Of a stretch of DNA of 64,000 nucleotides, positions 1 through 7,603 are shown piece by piece. Position numbers and translations under genes: made by a program. The notes beneath the pieces were generated by a model. That model worked only from the letters and a program-made list of their open reading frames with translations. It did not search any database and was not told where the DNA came from. This DNA comes from a virus: positions 1 through 64,000 of the IMG/VR virus record IMGVR_UViG_3300042879_006196; one strand, 5' to 3'. The first letter of the stretch is position 1, and each line of letters opens with the position of its first letter.

Positions 1-207
1 ATGGAATACATTGTAAAAGTAACTGGCTTGGCTCAGGTCGAACAGTTTTTAAAAATGGATGCAGAATCCGAAGAAGAAGCAATAATTGAAGTGAATAAGT
101 ATGAACTCTGGAATGATGGTGTTTGGAAATTCGTTCAACTTAACGATATTGATAGTGTTGATTTATTTCAACACCTCAACACTATCAATGGTGTTGAAAT
201 AAAATGA
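1..207 (+). CDS. DpnD/PcfM-like small acidic protein
   Basis: 68-aa protein with the pattern of DpnD/PcfM-like small proteins: a short beta-strand (IVKVTG), an acidic 'ESEEEAIIEV' stretch near residue 22, then ELWNDGVW near residue 36. Paralogues in this window lie at 38130, 40059, 47825, 48013, 48429 and 54947. Function is unknown. The start is the first base of the window, so the promoter and any longer N-terminus cannot be seen. It overlaps the next gene by ATGA, suggesting translational coupling. Confidence 0.7.
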   Translation: MEYIVKVTGLAQVEQFLKMDAESEEEAIIEVNKYELWNDGVWKFVQLNDIDSVDLFQHLNTINGVEIK

Positions 208-599
208 AAACTGAAGAGTCACTGGAAAAATCCAGAATAATCGAACAAGTCAAGCAACTTACCTATGAAGAAATCAAAGAACATAGCTGCACAAGTTATG
301 AACAAAAACAGATAAAACTACTCAATCGTATTGCTGATGATGTGGCTTTGAGAATTTCAGAATACATGAATGGAGGAGAGTATGATCCTTCGTATAAAGT
401 TGGTAAATGCCTTGTAAATCCAAAGAAACTTGAAGAACATTTGAACAGTGTATTTAATGTAGAGTTTAGGGTTGAATTTTTTGATGGCAATTATTGTTAT
501 GCCGCTCCCCCTTTGCCTCCAAGATATTATATACGCTTCAAAGCCGATGTTTCGAAACCTAAGTGGTGGAAGGCTTGGTTCCAACGTAAAAATAAATAG
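204..599 (+). CDS. Hypothetical protein, 131 aa
   Basis: Not recognised. The first half is charged and probably helical; the C-terminus is basic and aromatic (KPKWWKAWFQRKNK). The start overlaps the stop of the preceding DpnD-like gene by 4 nt, so the two are probably co-translated. Confidence 0.65.
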   Translation: MKTEESLEKSRIIEQVKQLTYEEIKEHSCTSYEQKQIKLLNRIADDVALRISEYMNGGEYDPSYKVGKCLVNPKKLEEHLNSVFNVEFRVEFFDGNYCYAAPPLPPRYYIRFKADVSKPKWWKAWFQRKNK

Positions 600-600
600 A

Positions 601-822
601 CATCAAATACTAATGAGAAAATAATGAAAAGAAGTTTTACAAAAAAACTACTAGATAAAATAGGTATAGTTCTGCTTGGAGCTTTAGTTGCGCCTATTAT
701 TACAGTTTTATCATCAAATACTAATGAGAAAATAATGAAAAGAAGTTTTACAAAAAAACTACTAGATAAAATAGGTATAGTTCTGCTTGGAGCTTTAGTT
801 GCGCCTATTATTACAGTTTTAT
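601..822 (+). repeat. Perfect 111-bp tandem duplication
   Basis: Bases 601-711 and 712-822 are identical. The unit length is 37 codons, so the duplication stays in frame inside the membrane-protein gene at 624 and repeats its start codon (624 and 735). It is either very recent or an assembly artefact. Confidence 0.9.
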
Positions 823-926
823 ATTTAGCTCTACTGTTTAATGAAATCAGAACTTATTTTTATTTTAAAAAAGCATTAAAGAAAGCTAAGCAAAAACATC
901 AAAATGGAATATGTGAAAGTGATTAA
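624..926 (+). CDS. Small membrane protein with duplicated N-terminal half
   Basis: 100 aa. A basic N-terminus is followed by a hydrophobic helix (IVLLGALVAPIITVL), and this 37-residue block is present twice because of the tandem duplication. The tail is basic (KKALKKAKQKHQ). The ancestral protein was probably about 63 aa starting at the second ATG (735). Function unknown; likely inner membrane. Confidence 0.6.
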   Translation: MKRSFTKKLLDKIGIVLLGALVAPIITVLSSNTNEKIMKRSFTKKLLDKIGIVLLGALVAPIITVLYLALLFNEIRTYFYFKKALKKAKQKHQNGICESD

Positions 927-981
927 AAATATTACAATTTTAAAATAATAAGAAATGAGATTGCAATTCTTACAATTCTTA

Positions 982-994
982 CGTACATATAAAT
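982..994 (+). promoter_or_regulatory. Probable class B promoter
   Basis: CG followed by TACATATAAAT directly before the ATG at 995; resembles the CGTATAAT class. Confidence 0.45.
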
Positions 995-1180
995 ATGACA
1001 GTAAAAGAACTAATAGAAAAGCTGCAAGTGATTGAAGACAAAAGCCAAGAATGTATAGTTAATGACGGTGACAACTTCTGGGACATTTGGTCGTTGTGTG
1101 AAGGAGAAGACGATGCTGGTGTTGTGTGGGGATATGAGAAAGAAAGCTATGTTGAAATCAGAATTTTTAGTGACATTTGA
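995..1180 (+). CDS. MTVKELIEKLQ-family small protein
   Basis: 61 aa. The N-terminus MTVKELIEKLQ..EDKS is shared with short proteins at 38549, 58159, 58729 and 59712. In each an N-terminal helix is followed by a D-rich turn (NDGD) and one or two predicted strands. Similar N-termini are common in phage hypotheticals, but no function is known to me. Confidence 0.65.
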   Translation: MTVKELIEKLQVIEDKSQECIVNDGDNFWDIWSLCEGEDDAGVVWGYEKESYVEIRIFSDI

Positions 1181-1200
1181 ATATTCTTCTAGTATCCCCC

Positions 1201-1254
1201 GACATGTGGCTGTCAGATTGTGTTTTTCCAGGTTTAACATTTTTAAAGTATAAT
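1201..1254 (+). promoter_or_regulatory. Class A promoter with upstream hairpin
   Basis: GACA/TGTC hairpin at 1201-1214, CAGATTGTGT, then TTTTTCCAGGTTTAACA and TATAAT 1249-1254. The ATG at 1261 lies 6 nt later. The same hairpin precedes the promoter at 38712. Confidence 0.8.
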
Positions 1255-1260
1255 AAATGT

Positions 1261-1470
1261 ATGAAAGAAAATGATCGAAAAAATGTAAACTCGTCAATGG
1301 GCTTTTTTGGCTGGTTGACTCTCCTATTCATTGGCTTGAAGCTGACAAACTATATTACCTGGGATTGGGTATGGGTTCTTTCACCTTTGTGGGTTCCATT
1401 TACTCTTATGATTGGCATTTTGATATTGTTGAAAATTCTTGTCAAATCTGATAAAAAGACAAACAAATGA
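1261..1470 (+). CDS. Small two-helix membrane protein
   Basis: 69 aa. The start at 1261 is chosen because it directly follows the promoter; the open frame extends upstream but through the promoter. Two hydrophobic segments (GFFGWLTLLFIGL and FTLMIGILILLKIL) suggest a hairpin inner-membrane protein. It overlaps yidD by ATGA and is followed by another small membrane protein, forming a membrane-themed mini-operon. Confidence 0.65.
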   Translation: MKENDRKNVNSSMGFFGWLTLLFIGLKLTNYITWDWVWVLSPLWVPFTLMIGILILLKILVKSDKKTNK

Positions 1471-1688
1471 ACTTCAAACAAAAATCTGTTGCTTTCATAG
1501 AGAGATATCAAAGAGAAATGTCTCCAAGAAAGCCTAAATATTGCATGTGTAAGTATACCCCATCGTGTTCGGAGTATACCAAGCAAGCTATTTCAAAACA
1601 TGGTGCTTTTATTGGCTGGATCATGGGAGCTTGGAGAATACTAAGGTGCAATCCAATGTCTAAAGGAGGCTTTGACCCTGTAAAATGA
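1467..1688 (+). CDS. yidD: YidD-like membrane protein insertion efficiency factor
   Basis: 73 aa, the usual size of YidD (PF01809). Family motifs are visible: YQREMSP near the N-terminus, C.YTPSCSEY with conserved cysteines near residue 30, the AISKHGAFIG block, and the end motif RCNP..KGGFDPV. In bacteria YidD is a small membrane-associated protein that helps YidC-dependent insertion of inner-membrane proteins. It sits between two small membrane-protein genes and overlaps both by 4 nt. It may assist insertion of those or other phage membrane proteins (inference). YidD is unusual in a phage. Confidence 0.9.
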   Translation: MNFKQKSVAFIERYQREMSPRKPKYCMCKYTPSCSEYTKQAISKHGAFIGWIMGAWRILRCNPMSKGGFDPVK

Positions 1689-1864
1689 TAGATGTTTTTG
1701 TAAATATTTTGAATTTTATTTCACAAGCAATTGCTTGGTTATTTCTAATTTGTTGTGTATCTTATTTCATTTTATTATTTATCTTTGATGAAGAAACTCG
1801 ACTCTATTGCTGTCTTGGTGCATTAGTTGGTTTTCTTTTAAGTGATTTTTCTGATAAAGATTAA
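1685..1864 (+). CDS. Small hydrophobic protein, 59 aa
   Basis: Starts ATGA-overlapped with the yidD stop. Two hydrophobic stretches (IAWLFLICCVSYFILLFIF and a shorter GALVGFLL segment) indicate a membrane protein. Not recognised; the context with yidD suggests an envelope role. Confidence 0.6.
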   Translation: MIDVFVNILNFISQAIAWLFLICCVSYFILLFIFDEETRLYCCLGALVGFLLSDFSDKD

Positions 1865-1887
1865 GCAAGATTTTTTTAGATATTTTT

Positions 1888-1895
1888 CGTATAAA
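1888..1895 (+). promoter_or_regulatory. Class B promoter (CGTATAAA)
   Basis: CG plus TATAAA, 5 nt before the ATG at 1901; drives the IF-3 operon and predicts a leaderless transcript. Confidence 0.6.
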
Positions 1896-1900
1896 TAACT

Positions 1901-2050
1901 ATGAATATTAATTTGCAAAAAATAGATAGATTGCAAAAAGAATACGAAAGATTAATCTCTTTAGAGAGATATGATGAAGCACAAATGGTAAAATCACAAT
2001 TAGAAACTGAAAAAAATCATTCTTTGAATGAGGATCATGTCGGGCAATGA
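1901..2050 (+). CDS. Small coiled-coil-like protein before IF-3
   Basis: 49 aa, highly charged (LQKIDRLQKEYERLISLERYDEA pattern, split here by description), probably one helix. First gene behind the class B promoter. Its stop overlaps the infC start by ATGA, so it may couple IF-3 translation. Residues ERYDEA..VKSQLE recall UvrB/UVR-type helices, but this is weak. Confidence 0.6.
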   Translation: MNINLQKIDRLQKEYERLISLERYDEAQMVKSQLETEKNHSLNEDHVGQ

Positions 2051-2559
2051 AAAAAACTTTCATTTTACTTAATGAAAAAGTTCTCAAGTTCAGAGAAGCT
2101 TTGGTTATAGGTAGTGACGGTAAGCCTCTTGGTGTAATAAATACTAGAGAAGCCTTGAATATTGCAAAAAACGAGGGTTTGGATTTATTTGCTGTAAATA
2201 CAAACGTTTCTCCAGTGGTTTGCAAAATCGTTGACTATGGTCGCATGAAATATGAAGAAGATAAAAGAGAGCGAGCCAACCATAAAGCTAAACAAGAAAC
2301 TAAAGAAATAAAAATTTCCCCACGTATTCAGCAAAACGATCTCAATACTTTTACAAAAAGAGCAATTGAATTTTTGGAGCATAATGATAAAGTAAAAATC
2401 ACTTGTGTTTTCAAACATCGTGAATTAGAACACTCTGAGCTTGGATTGAATAAAATCGAGATTATGCTAAAGAATTTGGAAGATTATTGCTCTTATGAGG
2501 GCAAACCTATTCTCAACGGCAAATACATGTCCATAACTGTAAACCCAAAGAAAAAATGA
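2047..2559 (+). CDS. infC: Translation initiation factor IF-3
   Basis: 170 aa, full length for bacterial IF-3. The N-domain has VIGSDGKPLGVI and REALNIAKNEGLDL (about residues 20-55), followed by VCKIVDYGRMKYE at the start of the linker and a basic linker (about 75-90). The C-domain has EIKISPRI, then AIEFLEHNDKVKI and FKHRELEHSELG. IF-3 binds the 30S subunit, keeps it free of 50S and proofreads start codon and tRNA. It is rare in phages outside large genomes. Host IF-3 is known to disfavour leaderless mRNAs, which this genome appears to use widely, so a phage-specific IF-3 may retune start selection (inference). Preceded and followed by ATGA overlaps. Confidence 0.95.
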   Translation: MKKTFILLNEKVLKFREALVIGSDGKPLGVINTREALNIAKNEGLDLFAVNTNVSPVVCKIVDYGRMKYEEDKRERANHKAKQETKEIKISPRIQQNDLNTFTKRAIEFLEHNDKVKITCVFKHRELEHSELGLNKIEIMLKNLEDYCSYEGKPILNGKYMSITVNPKKK

Positions 2560-3458
2560 TCTTAGAAGAATTACATAAATTGGGATATGATAATGTATTT
2601 CAAAAATCTAAGTATACAATGCATGTGCTTGTTAATGACAAAAATCGAGTGAGTGAATTACAAAAAATTGCACACAATCTCAATGGAGTGTATGATTCTA
2701 CACCAACAAGCAGTAGTAGTGTGGGTAAAGTTAAAGTTGATAAGTATACCATTTTTGTCAAACCTATGAATAAACAAGGTGATGATTCTTATGGAAGGCA
2801 AAACGAACAGTTTTTCGTAGAAATGCTTAATAAGTATGCCGATAAAATTGATTTTATTGTATTTAATGCCTTAAACGCAACAAAAACTATTTCTTATACT
2901 AAGCATGAAGATGTCTCGAAAACTAAAACAAAAATACGAAACAAAGCTGATGTTAAAATTATTGGTAAAGTGGATGTAAATTTAATATCCATAAAACAAG
3001 AAAATGCTCAAATTTGGGAATCTGCTGACACCTATGCAAAAACTTTGGTTAAATTGTATGTTCAAAAAATGTTGATGGATAATCTTGTTACTCTTGAATT
3101 TGAAAATGGAGTGTATAAAATTTTTCCTAATATTGCCATAGAGTGTACAGACGATGAAGCAAAAGATGTGGTTTTTGGTGATGATATTTTGAACAATGGT
3201 TTTATATGTATTAAAAATTTCGAAGAGAGTGATTTTGTTTTAGAAAAAAATATATTGTTCATCAGATGTGATCAGATTGTGTTTAATATGAAAGACCTAA
3301 AAGACTATCAAAAACCTTTTTTTTTAATCAGAAATGACAGCACTAGAAACTGTGCATATAAAGGTTTGAGAATTCTTGCATGTTATGCGAGCAGAATTAA
3401 TAAAAACGTGCATACAATTTATATGAAAGACAGAATAGATTTTCCAGGTTTAACATAA
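2556..3458 (+). CDS. Hypothetical protein, possible PD-(D/E)XK nuclease fold
   Basis: 300 aa. Near residues 130-150 the order KADVKI..KVDVNLISIKQ resembles the D...xxK core of restriction-type nucleases, and the gene is downstream of IF-3 and upstream of a DNA repair gene. The assignment rests on this short motif only. The last residues FPGLT are encoded by the class A promoter of the next gene, so coding and promoter sequence are shared. Confidence 0.5.
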   Translation: MILEELHKLGYDNVFQKSKYTMHVLVNDKNRVSELQKIAHNLNGVYDSTPTSSSSVGKVKVDKYTIFVKPMNKQGDDSYGRQNEQFFVEMLNKYADKIDFIVFNALNATKTISYTKHEDVSKTKTKIRNKADVKIIGKVDVNLISIKQENAQIWESADTYAKTLVKLYVQKMLMDNLVTLEFENGVYKIFPNIAIECTDDEAKDVVFGDDILNNGFICIKNFEESDFVLEKNILFIRCDQIVFNMKDLKDYQKPFFLIRNDSTRNCAYKGLRILACYASRINKNVHTIYMKDRIDFPGLT

Positions 3459-3470
3459 TCTTGTTATAAT
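3440..3470 (+). promoter_or_regulatory. Class A promoter
   Basis: TTTTCCAGGTTTAACA and TATAAT 3465-3470, 4 nt before the ATG at 3475; lies within the end of the upstream gene. Confidence 0.8.
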
Positions 3471-3474
3471 TATC

Positions 3475-4080
3475 ATGCAAGTATTTATGCCCTATGCGGA
3501 TTTTGAAAAAAGTGTTCAAGCACTTGATGACTCGCGGCTTAGAAAACAAGCCTTAGAATCAACTCAATTATTAGACATCATGTTCAATATACCAACAAAA
3601 ACAGGAAAACCTCGCAAAGGTTGGATGACACACCCTGCTTTGATAGCTTGGCAAAGCACTCCTGGTGCCTTGATAGAACATTTAATTCACAATGTAATTG
3701 AAATTGAAAAGAGAGGATTCAAAACTGACTACGCAACAGCTAAAATCAAGCAATATGCAACATTCACGACAAGCCTGTTACGCCCAATTTGGCTAGGTGA
3801 CGAAGCAATACACTCTTCACACAGAATCAGATTATTGCAAAAAGGCTTCGAAGAGAAATTCAAAGACAGTAAGAAAGCTGACGAAACAATAAAATGGTAT
3901 TCACAGTTTAGCTGGGATGAAATGAATCATGATGATTTTTTTAATCAAGAATATTTTTGGGCTACAAACATTACTAGCAATTCTTATGATTTGTCTCAAC
4001 GTGTAGAAAAAAATACATTGAAGCTGAAAAAGGACTTAATCGAAAAATTTGGCACAAATCCTTTTGTTTCTAGCGTATAA
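3475..4080 (+). CDS. MSMEG_6728-family / pyrimidine dimer DNA glycosylase-like protein
   Basis: 201 aa. The N-terminus MQVFMPYADFEKSVQALDDSRLRKQ..E..Q (described in parts) matches the family annotated as MSMEG_6728 or pyrimidine dimer DNA glycosylase (PF03013-like). It continues with GWMTHPALIAWQ near residue 50 and a HLIHNVIEIEKRGF segment. Relatives are thought to excise UV pyrimidine dimers, which would fit a phage of a phototrophic host. The C-terminal third is less conserved to my eye. Leaderless start. Confidence 0.7.
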   Translation: MQVFMPYADFEKSVQALDDSRLRKQALESTQLLDIMFNIPTKTGKPRKGWMTHPALIAWQSTPGALIEHLIHNVIEIEKRGFKTDYATAKIKQYATFTTSLLRPIWLGDEAIHSSHRIRLLQKGFEEKFKDSKKADETIKWYSQFSWDEMNHDDFFNQEYFWATNITSNSYDLSQRVEKNTLKLKKDLIEKFGTNPFVSSV

Positions 4081-4081
4081 T
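4074..4081 (+). promoter_or_regulatory. Class B promoter (CGTATAAT)
   Basis: TATAAT 4076-4081 preceded by CG, 9 nt before the thioredoxin ATG at 4091; lies over the upstream stop codon. Confidence 0.55.
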
Positions 4082-4090
4082 TATATTGTT

Positions 4091-4384
4091 ATGAATGTAG
4101 AAAAATTTAAAAATCTTGTCTCTTCAGGCGAAAAGTGTGTGGTTAAACTCGGTGCCTCATGGTGTTCTCCATGTAAAGCTCTAGACAAAGAAATTGATCT
4201 TCTTTTATCTGAACATCCAGAAGTGGAAACCAAAATCTTTAAAGTAGATATTGATGATAGCCCTGAGCTTGCTCAAGAACTAAATATTATGTCTGTCCCA
4301 GTTTGTGTTTTTATTGGCGACAACACTTACACAATCAAAAAAGGACTTTTGGCAAGACAGGGAATTTTCGAGTGGATTAAATAA
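4091..4384 (+). CDS. Thioredoxin-like protein
   Basis: 97 aa with the active-site motif WCSPC at residues 24-28 and a cis-proline region SVPVCVF near residue 74. Thioredoxin-fold disulfide reductase; could reduce ribonucleotide reductase or act as a redox partner in the infected cell. Slightly shorter than E. coli thioredoxin (about 108 aa). The start at 4091 follows the promoter; an upstream in-frame extension would overlap the previous gene. Confidence 0.9.
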   Translation: MNVEKFKNLVSSGEKCVVKLGASWCSPCKALDKEIDLLLSEHPEVETKIFKVDIDDSPELAQELNIMSVPVCVFIGDNTYTIKKGLLARQGIFEWIK

Positions 4385-4442
4385 TTTATTTATTGCCGCT
4401 TACTGAGATTGTGTTTTTAATTTTAAAAAAAGAGAAAAAAAA

Positions 4443-4850
4443 ATGAGTATGGATTTAAATTGTGTATATAAGGAAGTTTTTACGAGTAAGTTTAACAAAG
4501 AATTAACATTTGTAGATGCTTTGCATTTACCCCAACAGCCATCAGGCACTGATGCTTATTTCATTATGTACTGGTCTGATGATTGGAAAGTACAAATACC
4601 AAATAAGACGAATCAACAAATATTTGATTCTTACTGTAAATATATTGTAGAGAAAAATCCTTCTTTATTTGAGATTAGGGCTTTTGCTACAGATTTTAGT
4701 GAATCTGTAAAATTGGCATTAGGTGCATTAGACCCTGAGGATTGCAAAACTGTTTATTATAAAAGCTCTTACGATTTCTTTTTAGAAGAAGCGAATAATT
4801 TTTTTGAGAAATATGGCGGGATAGAGAATGTGGAGTTTTATGTTAATTAA
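4443..4850 (+). CDS. Hypothetical protein, 135 aa
   Basis: Not recognised. Aromatic and acidic, with a YWSDDWKVQI segment. An A-rich leader with GAGAAAA precedes the start; ATG 4449 is an alternative. The downstream hairpin at 4897 separates it from a convergent operon. Confidence 0.6.
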   Translation: MSMDLNCVYKEVFTSKFNKELTFVDALHLPQQPSGTDAYFIMYWSDDWKVQIPNKTNQQIFDSYCKYIVEKNPSLFEIRAFATDFSESVKLALGALDPEDCKTVYYKSSYDFFLEEANNFFEKYGGIENVEFYVN

Positions 4851-4896
4851 ACTTTAACACAATCTGATACACAATCTGAAACCTGAAGACACACTA

Positions 4897-4917
4897 TCGC
4901 CTCAATTTCTGAGGCGA
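4897..4917. terminator. Bidirectional hairpin between convergent genes
   Basis: TCGCCTCA/TGAGGCGA perfect 8-bp stem with a 5-nt loop, between the + gene ending at 4850 and the - gene ending at 4969. Flanked by several ACACAATCTG copies. Confidence 0.7.
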
Positions 4918-4968
4918 ATAAATCAACTAATCGCCTCAGAACACACAGCAAACACTCAGATTGTGTGT

Positions 4969-5142
4969 TTATTTTTTAAGCACTAAAAATAATGTGAGCA
5001 GAGAAAGTAAAAGCGAAGCTAAGCCAACAAATGCACCAAAGATTGTGCCGAATGTATTCCAGAAAGCCATTTTTGTAGTCCAGCCTGTGTTTACCACCAC
5101 TTGCTTTGCATTTATCTCAACATCATGTTCTTCGCTTTCCAT
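4969..5142 (-). CDS. Small single-helix membrane protein
   Basis: 57 aa on the minus strand. Acidic N-terminus (MESEEHDVEI) followed by a C-terminal hydrophobic helix with LASLLLSLLTLFLVL. A strong AGGAGG lies 5 nt before the ATG. Last gene of the only minus-strand operon in the window. Function unknown. Confidence 0.7.
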   Translation of the reverse strand: MESEEHDVEINAKQVVVNTGWTTKMAFWNTFGTIFGAFVGLASLLLSLLTLFLVLKK

Positions 5143-5151
5143 TCCTGCCTC

Positions 5152-5397
5152 CTAATCTGTAAACTTTTGTAATTTTTTTGCTGTATTTAATGAAGTATAC
5201 ATTTCTGGGCTCACACCCTCAGGTAAATCACCCAGCAATCCTAATTTAGAAATCAATACTGGTTTATCCTCTGTTAAAACATTGGAAAATTCACTCGGAT
5301 CAAATTCAGATTGTGTTTGTTTTGAAATTAAATCTTGTGCCATTTTCGTAACAAAAGAAATTTCAAACTGTGATTTACCTAAAGGAGTGATTTTCAT
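5152..5397 (-). CDS. Hypothetical protein, 81 aa
   Basis: Not recognised. Middle gene of the minus-strand operon; a GAGGA motif in the end of the preceding small gene serves as its ribosome site. No membrane segment; proline- and leucine-rich C-terminal half. Confidence 0.65.
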   Translation of the reverse strand: MKITPLGKSQFEISFVTKMAQDLISKQTQSEFDPSEFSNVLTEDKPVLISKLGLLGDLPEGVSPEMYTSLNTAKKLQKFTD

Positions 5398-5400
5398 AAG

Positions 5401-5484
5401 TTATTCCTCAAATTTTATATGACCGAACAAAGTGTTGAACATTTCAGTGTAAAAATCTATGATCGCTTTTTCAAATTTCTTCAT
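5401..5484 (-). CDS. Leader peptide-sized ORF, 27 aa
   Basis: MKKFEKAIIDFYTEMF.. with a strong AGGAGG 11 nt upstream. First ORF of the minus operon, directly before 5397. Unlike most genes here it depends on a long leader and Shine-Dalgarno. Could be a coupling or leader peptide. Confidence 0.5.
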   Translation of the reverse strand: MKKFEKAIIDFYTEMFNTLFGHIKFEE

Positions 5485-5549
5485 GTAGTGTATTACCTCC
5501 TATTACACAATCTTTGTGTTTTTTGAAGCACTACTTTGAGCTACATTTA

Positions 5550-5557
5550 ATTATACG
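5550..5557 (-). promoter_or_regulatory. Class B promoter for minus operon
   Basis: Read on the minus strand as CGTATAAT. A leader of about 60 nt follows, with an ACACAA/TTGTGT inverted repeat and then the AGGAGG of the first ORF. Confidence 0.55.
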
Positions 5558-5612
5558 GTTTTTTAATTACAAAAACCTGTTGAAAATTATGAAACTATTG
5601 ATTAGTAACTCT

Positions 5613-5620
5613 CGTATAAA
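5613..5620 (+). promoter_or_regulatory. Class B promoter (CGTATAAA)
   Basis: TATAAA 5615-5620, 5 nt before the ATG at 5626; divergent from the minus-operon promoter. Confidence 0.6.
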
Positions 5621-5625
5621 TTATT

Positions 5626-6111
5626 ATGGCTATAATATCACTAGCGAAGGCTTTAAAAATAAAAAATCGAATCACAAGTAAAATTACATCTATCAAAAAA
5701 GAAATTTCTGCACATAATGCTTACTTGGTTGACAAAGATATTCCTGTTGATGAAATTAAACTACAAGTTGATGTAAATAATTCAATTAAAGAATTGGAAA
5801 AACTCACAGCATTTCTTGTAAAGGTCAAAGCAGAAATCAATAAAAGTAATTCGGATTCTGCTGATCTAATTTTTGAGCTTTCTGAGACTAAAGGATTGAT
5901 TGCTTTTTACGAAAACTTAGATTGTTCACAAAATTTATCGTCTTATTATAGACCACAATCTAACGATATAAAAAGGGTTCAAATTGATGTAATTCAACAA
6001 AACTTAATTGTAAAAACTTTAATCAAAAAGTCTGAAAAATTACAAGATCAGTTGGATGAATTCAATGCAGTTAAAAAAGTAGTTATTGATGATGAAATTT
6101 TAGAGCTGTAA
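5626..6111 (+). CDS. DIP1984-family-like helical protein
   Basis: 161 aa, mostly helical and charged. The layout (LAKALKIKNRITSKI, a central NKSN segment, DIKRVQIDVIQQN..IKKSEKLQDQLDEFN) resembles the DIP1984 family of small coiled-coil proteins, whose function is unknown. Leaderless start behind a class B promoter. Confidence 0.6.
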   Translation: MAIISLAKALKIKNRITSKITSIKKEISAHNAYLVDKDIPVDEIKLQVDVNNSIKELEKLTAFLVKVKAEINKSNSDSADLIFELSETKGLIAFYENLDCSQNLSSYYRPQSNDIKRVQIDVIQQNLIVKTLIKKSEKLQDQLDEFNAVKKVVIDDEILEL

Positions 6112-6374
6112 CATTTTGCTCCTTTGGGGGCAAAGAGGCAATCTGACAGAAATATTTTATTTCTGTGAGCAAAAAAAAACACTGTATGTTGAAAAACAGT
6201 TTATTGAAAAAGAAGAAGATGTGGTCAAAATTCACGAAAAATAACCATTGTCAAAATTCATTGATATAAAACTTAAAATTGACAACTCAAACCTTTTCTG
6301 CTCTTTACAGATTGTCTCATTTTTTTATAACAAAACATCAGCAGAAGCCAAATAAACTTCAGCTAACAAAATCG
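6112..6374. other. Intergenic, no gene seen
   Basis: About 260 bp. It holds a CAGAAATA/TATTTCTG-type hairpin near 6141-6166 followed by an A-run, then AT-rich sequence. The stretch from about 6350 (CTTCAGCTAAC) through the terminator is repeated near 8285. Confidence 0.5.
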
Positions 6375-6428
6375 CCCATCTTTTCGGAGGTGGGTTTTTT
6401 TCCAGATTTAACAATCTGAGAGTATAAT
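6375..6428 (+). promoter_or_regulatory. Terminator-promoter cassette (class A)
   Basis: CCCATC/GGTGGG hairpin, then TTTTTTTCCAGATTTAACA and TATAAT 6423-6428, 4 nt before ATG 6433. A near copy lies at 8303. Confidence 0.85.
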
Positions 6429-6432
6429 TGGC

Positions 6433-7545
6433 ATGACATCATTTGATACACTTTATCACAAAGGCAAAAACGGAGAACTTCGACAATGGCGCACTTGGGC
6501 AGACGGAGATTCTATTTATACTGAGTATGGCTTAGTTAATGGAGCTTTACAAACCTCCAGAAAAACATGCACTCCTAAAAACATTGGAAAGAAAAACTTC
6601 ACCACAGCATCTGAGCAAGCTATTGCTGAGTCCAAATCTCTGCATAAATTCAAAATAGAGAGGAAATACTCAGCCACAAAAGAAGAGGCACAAATGCCTC
6701 TATTGTTACCGATGCTTGCTGGCAAATATGATGCTAAAAAACATAATTCACATTATTTTTGCCAGCCTAAGCTAGATGGTGTACGATGTATTGCCAGATG
6801 GGAAGGAGATTCTGTTGTCTTGTATTCAAGGCAAGGCAAGATTTACGATGTTAAGCACATTTCCGAGCAATTAAAAGATGTACTTGGTAAAGATGATGTC
6901 TTTGATGGTGAAATCTACATTCATGGATTGTCTTTACAATCTTTAATTTCATTGGTTAAAAAACCACAATCTGATTCATTGAAGTTAGAGTATCACATCT
7001 ATGATTATCCTGTTGTTAATGGCAATGAAGACCTCACCACTCAGGAAAGACTAGAATTACTAGCTGATATTAATATTAGTAATAAGCAAAGCTTACAGAT
7101 TGTGTGTGGGTATGATATTGGTTATGACAAAAACGCTATTACAGACTATCAAAGCAAGTTTTTAGCCAATGGCTATGAAGGTCTAATGCTTAGAGAAAAA
7201 GACAGTAAGTATCTTTGGGGTTATCGCTCTAATGATTTGCTCAAAGTAAAAACTTTCCAAGATTCTGAATTTCTTGTGGTAGACATCATTGAAGGAGAAG
7301 GAAAAATGGAAGGACATGCTGTTGTTATCTGCAAGAATGATTTAACAGATGATACTTTCAAAGTAACACCTAAAACCACAATGGAATCAAGAAAAGAAAT
7401 CTATGATAATAAATCAGATTATGTGGGAAGAATGTACACAGTAAAGTATTTCGATAGAACTGATGATTTAATTCCAAGATTTCATGTTGGTATTGCTTTT
7501 CGAGAGGATTTAGATTTTCCAGAAAATTCCACATTGCATAATTAA
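6433..7545 (+). CDS. ATP-dependent DNA ligase with N-terminal WGR-like domain
   Basis: 370 aa. Residues 1-78 look like a WGR-type DNA-binding domain (EYGLVNGALQTSRKT). The adenylation domain follows, with motif I PKLDGVR (nucleophile K113), motif III DGEIYIHG, motif IV EGLMLREKD and motif V LLKVKTF. The remainder is a small OB-fold domain. It seals nicks by ATP-dependent adenylyl transfer and would serve phage replication and repair. Leaderless start after a terminator-promoter cassette; monocistronic. Confidence 0.93.
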   Translation: MTSFDTLYHKGKNGELRQWRTWADGDSIYTEYGLVNGALQTSRKTCTPKNIGKKNFTTASEQAIAESKSLHKFKIERKYSATKEEAQMPLLLPMLAGKYDAKKHNSHYFCQPKLDGVRCIARWEGDSVVLYSRQGKIYDVKHISEQLKDVLGKDDVFDGEIYIHGLSLQSLISLVKKPQSDSLKLEYHIYDYPVVNGNEDLTTQERLELLADINISNKQSLQIVCGYDIGYDKNAITDYQSKFLANGYEGLMLREKDSKYLWGYRSNDLLKVKTFQDSEFLVVDIIEGEGKMEGHAVVICKNDLTDDTFKVTPKTTMESRKEIYDNKSDYVGRMYTVKYFDRTDDLIPRFHVGIAFREDLDFPENSTLHN

Positions 7546-7603
7546 GTATATTCAGATTGTGTGGAAAAGTTTGATTCACTTTATAAAAAACTTAAATATC
7601 GAG

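Noticed and set aside
4961-5155. 64-aa + strand ORF
   Set aside because: Opposite a minus-strand gene with a strong AGGAGG and a membrane helix.
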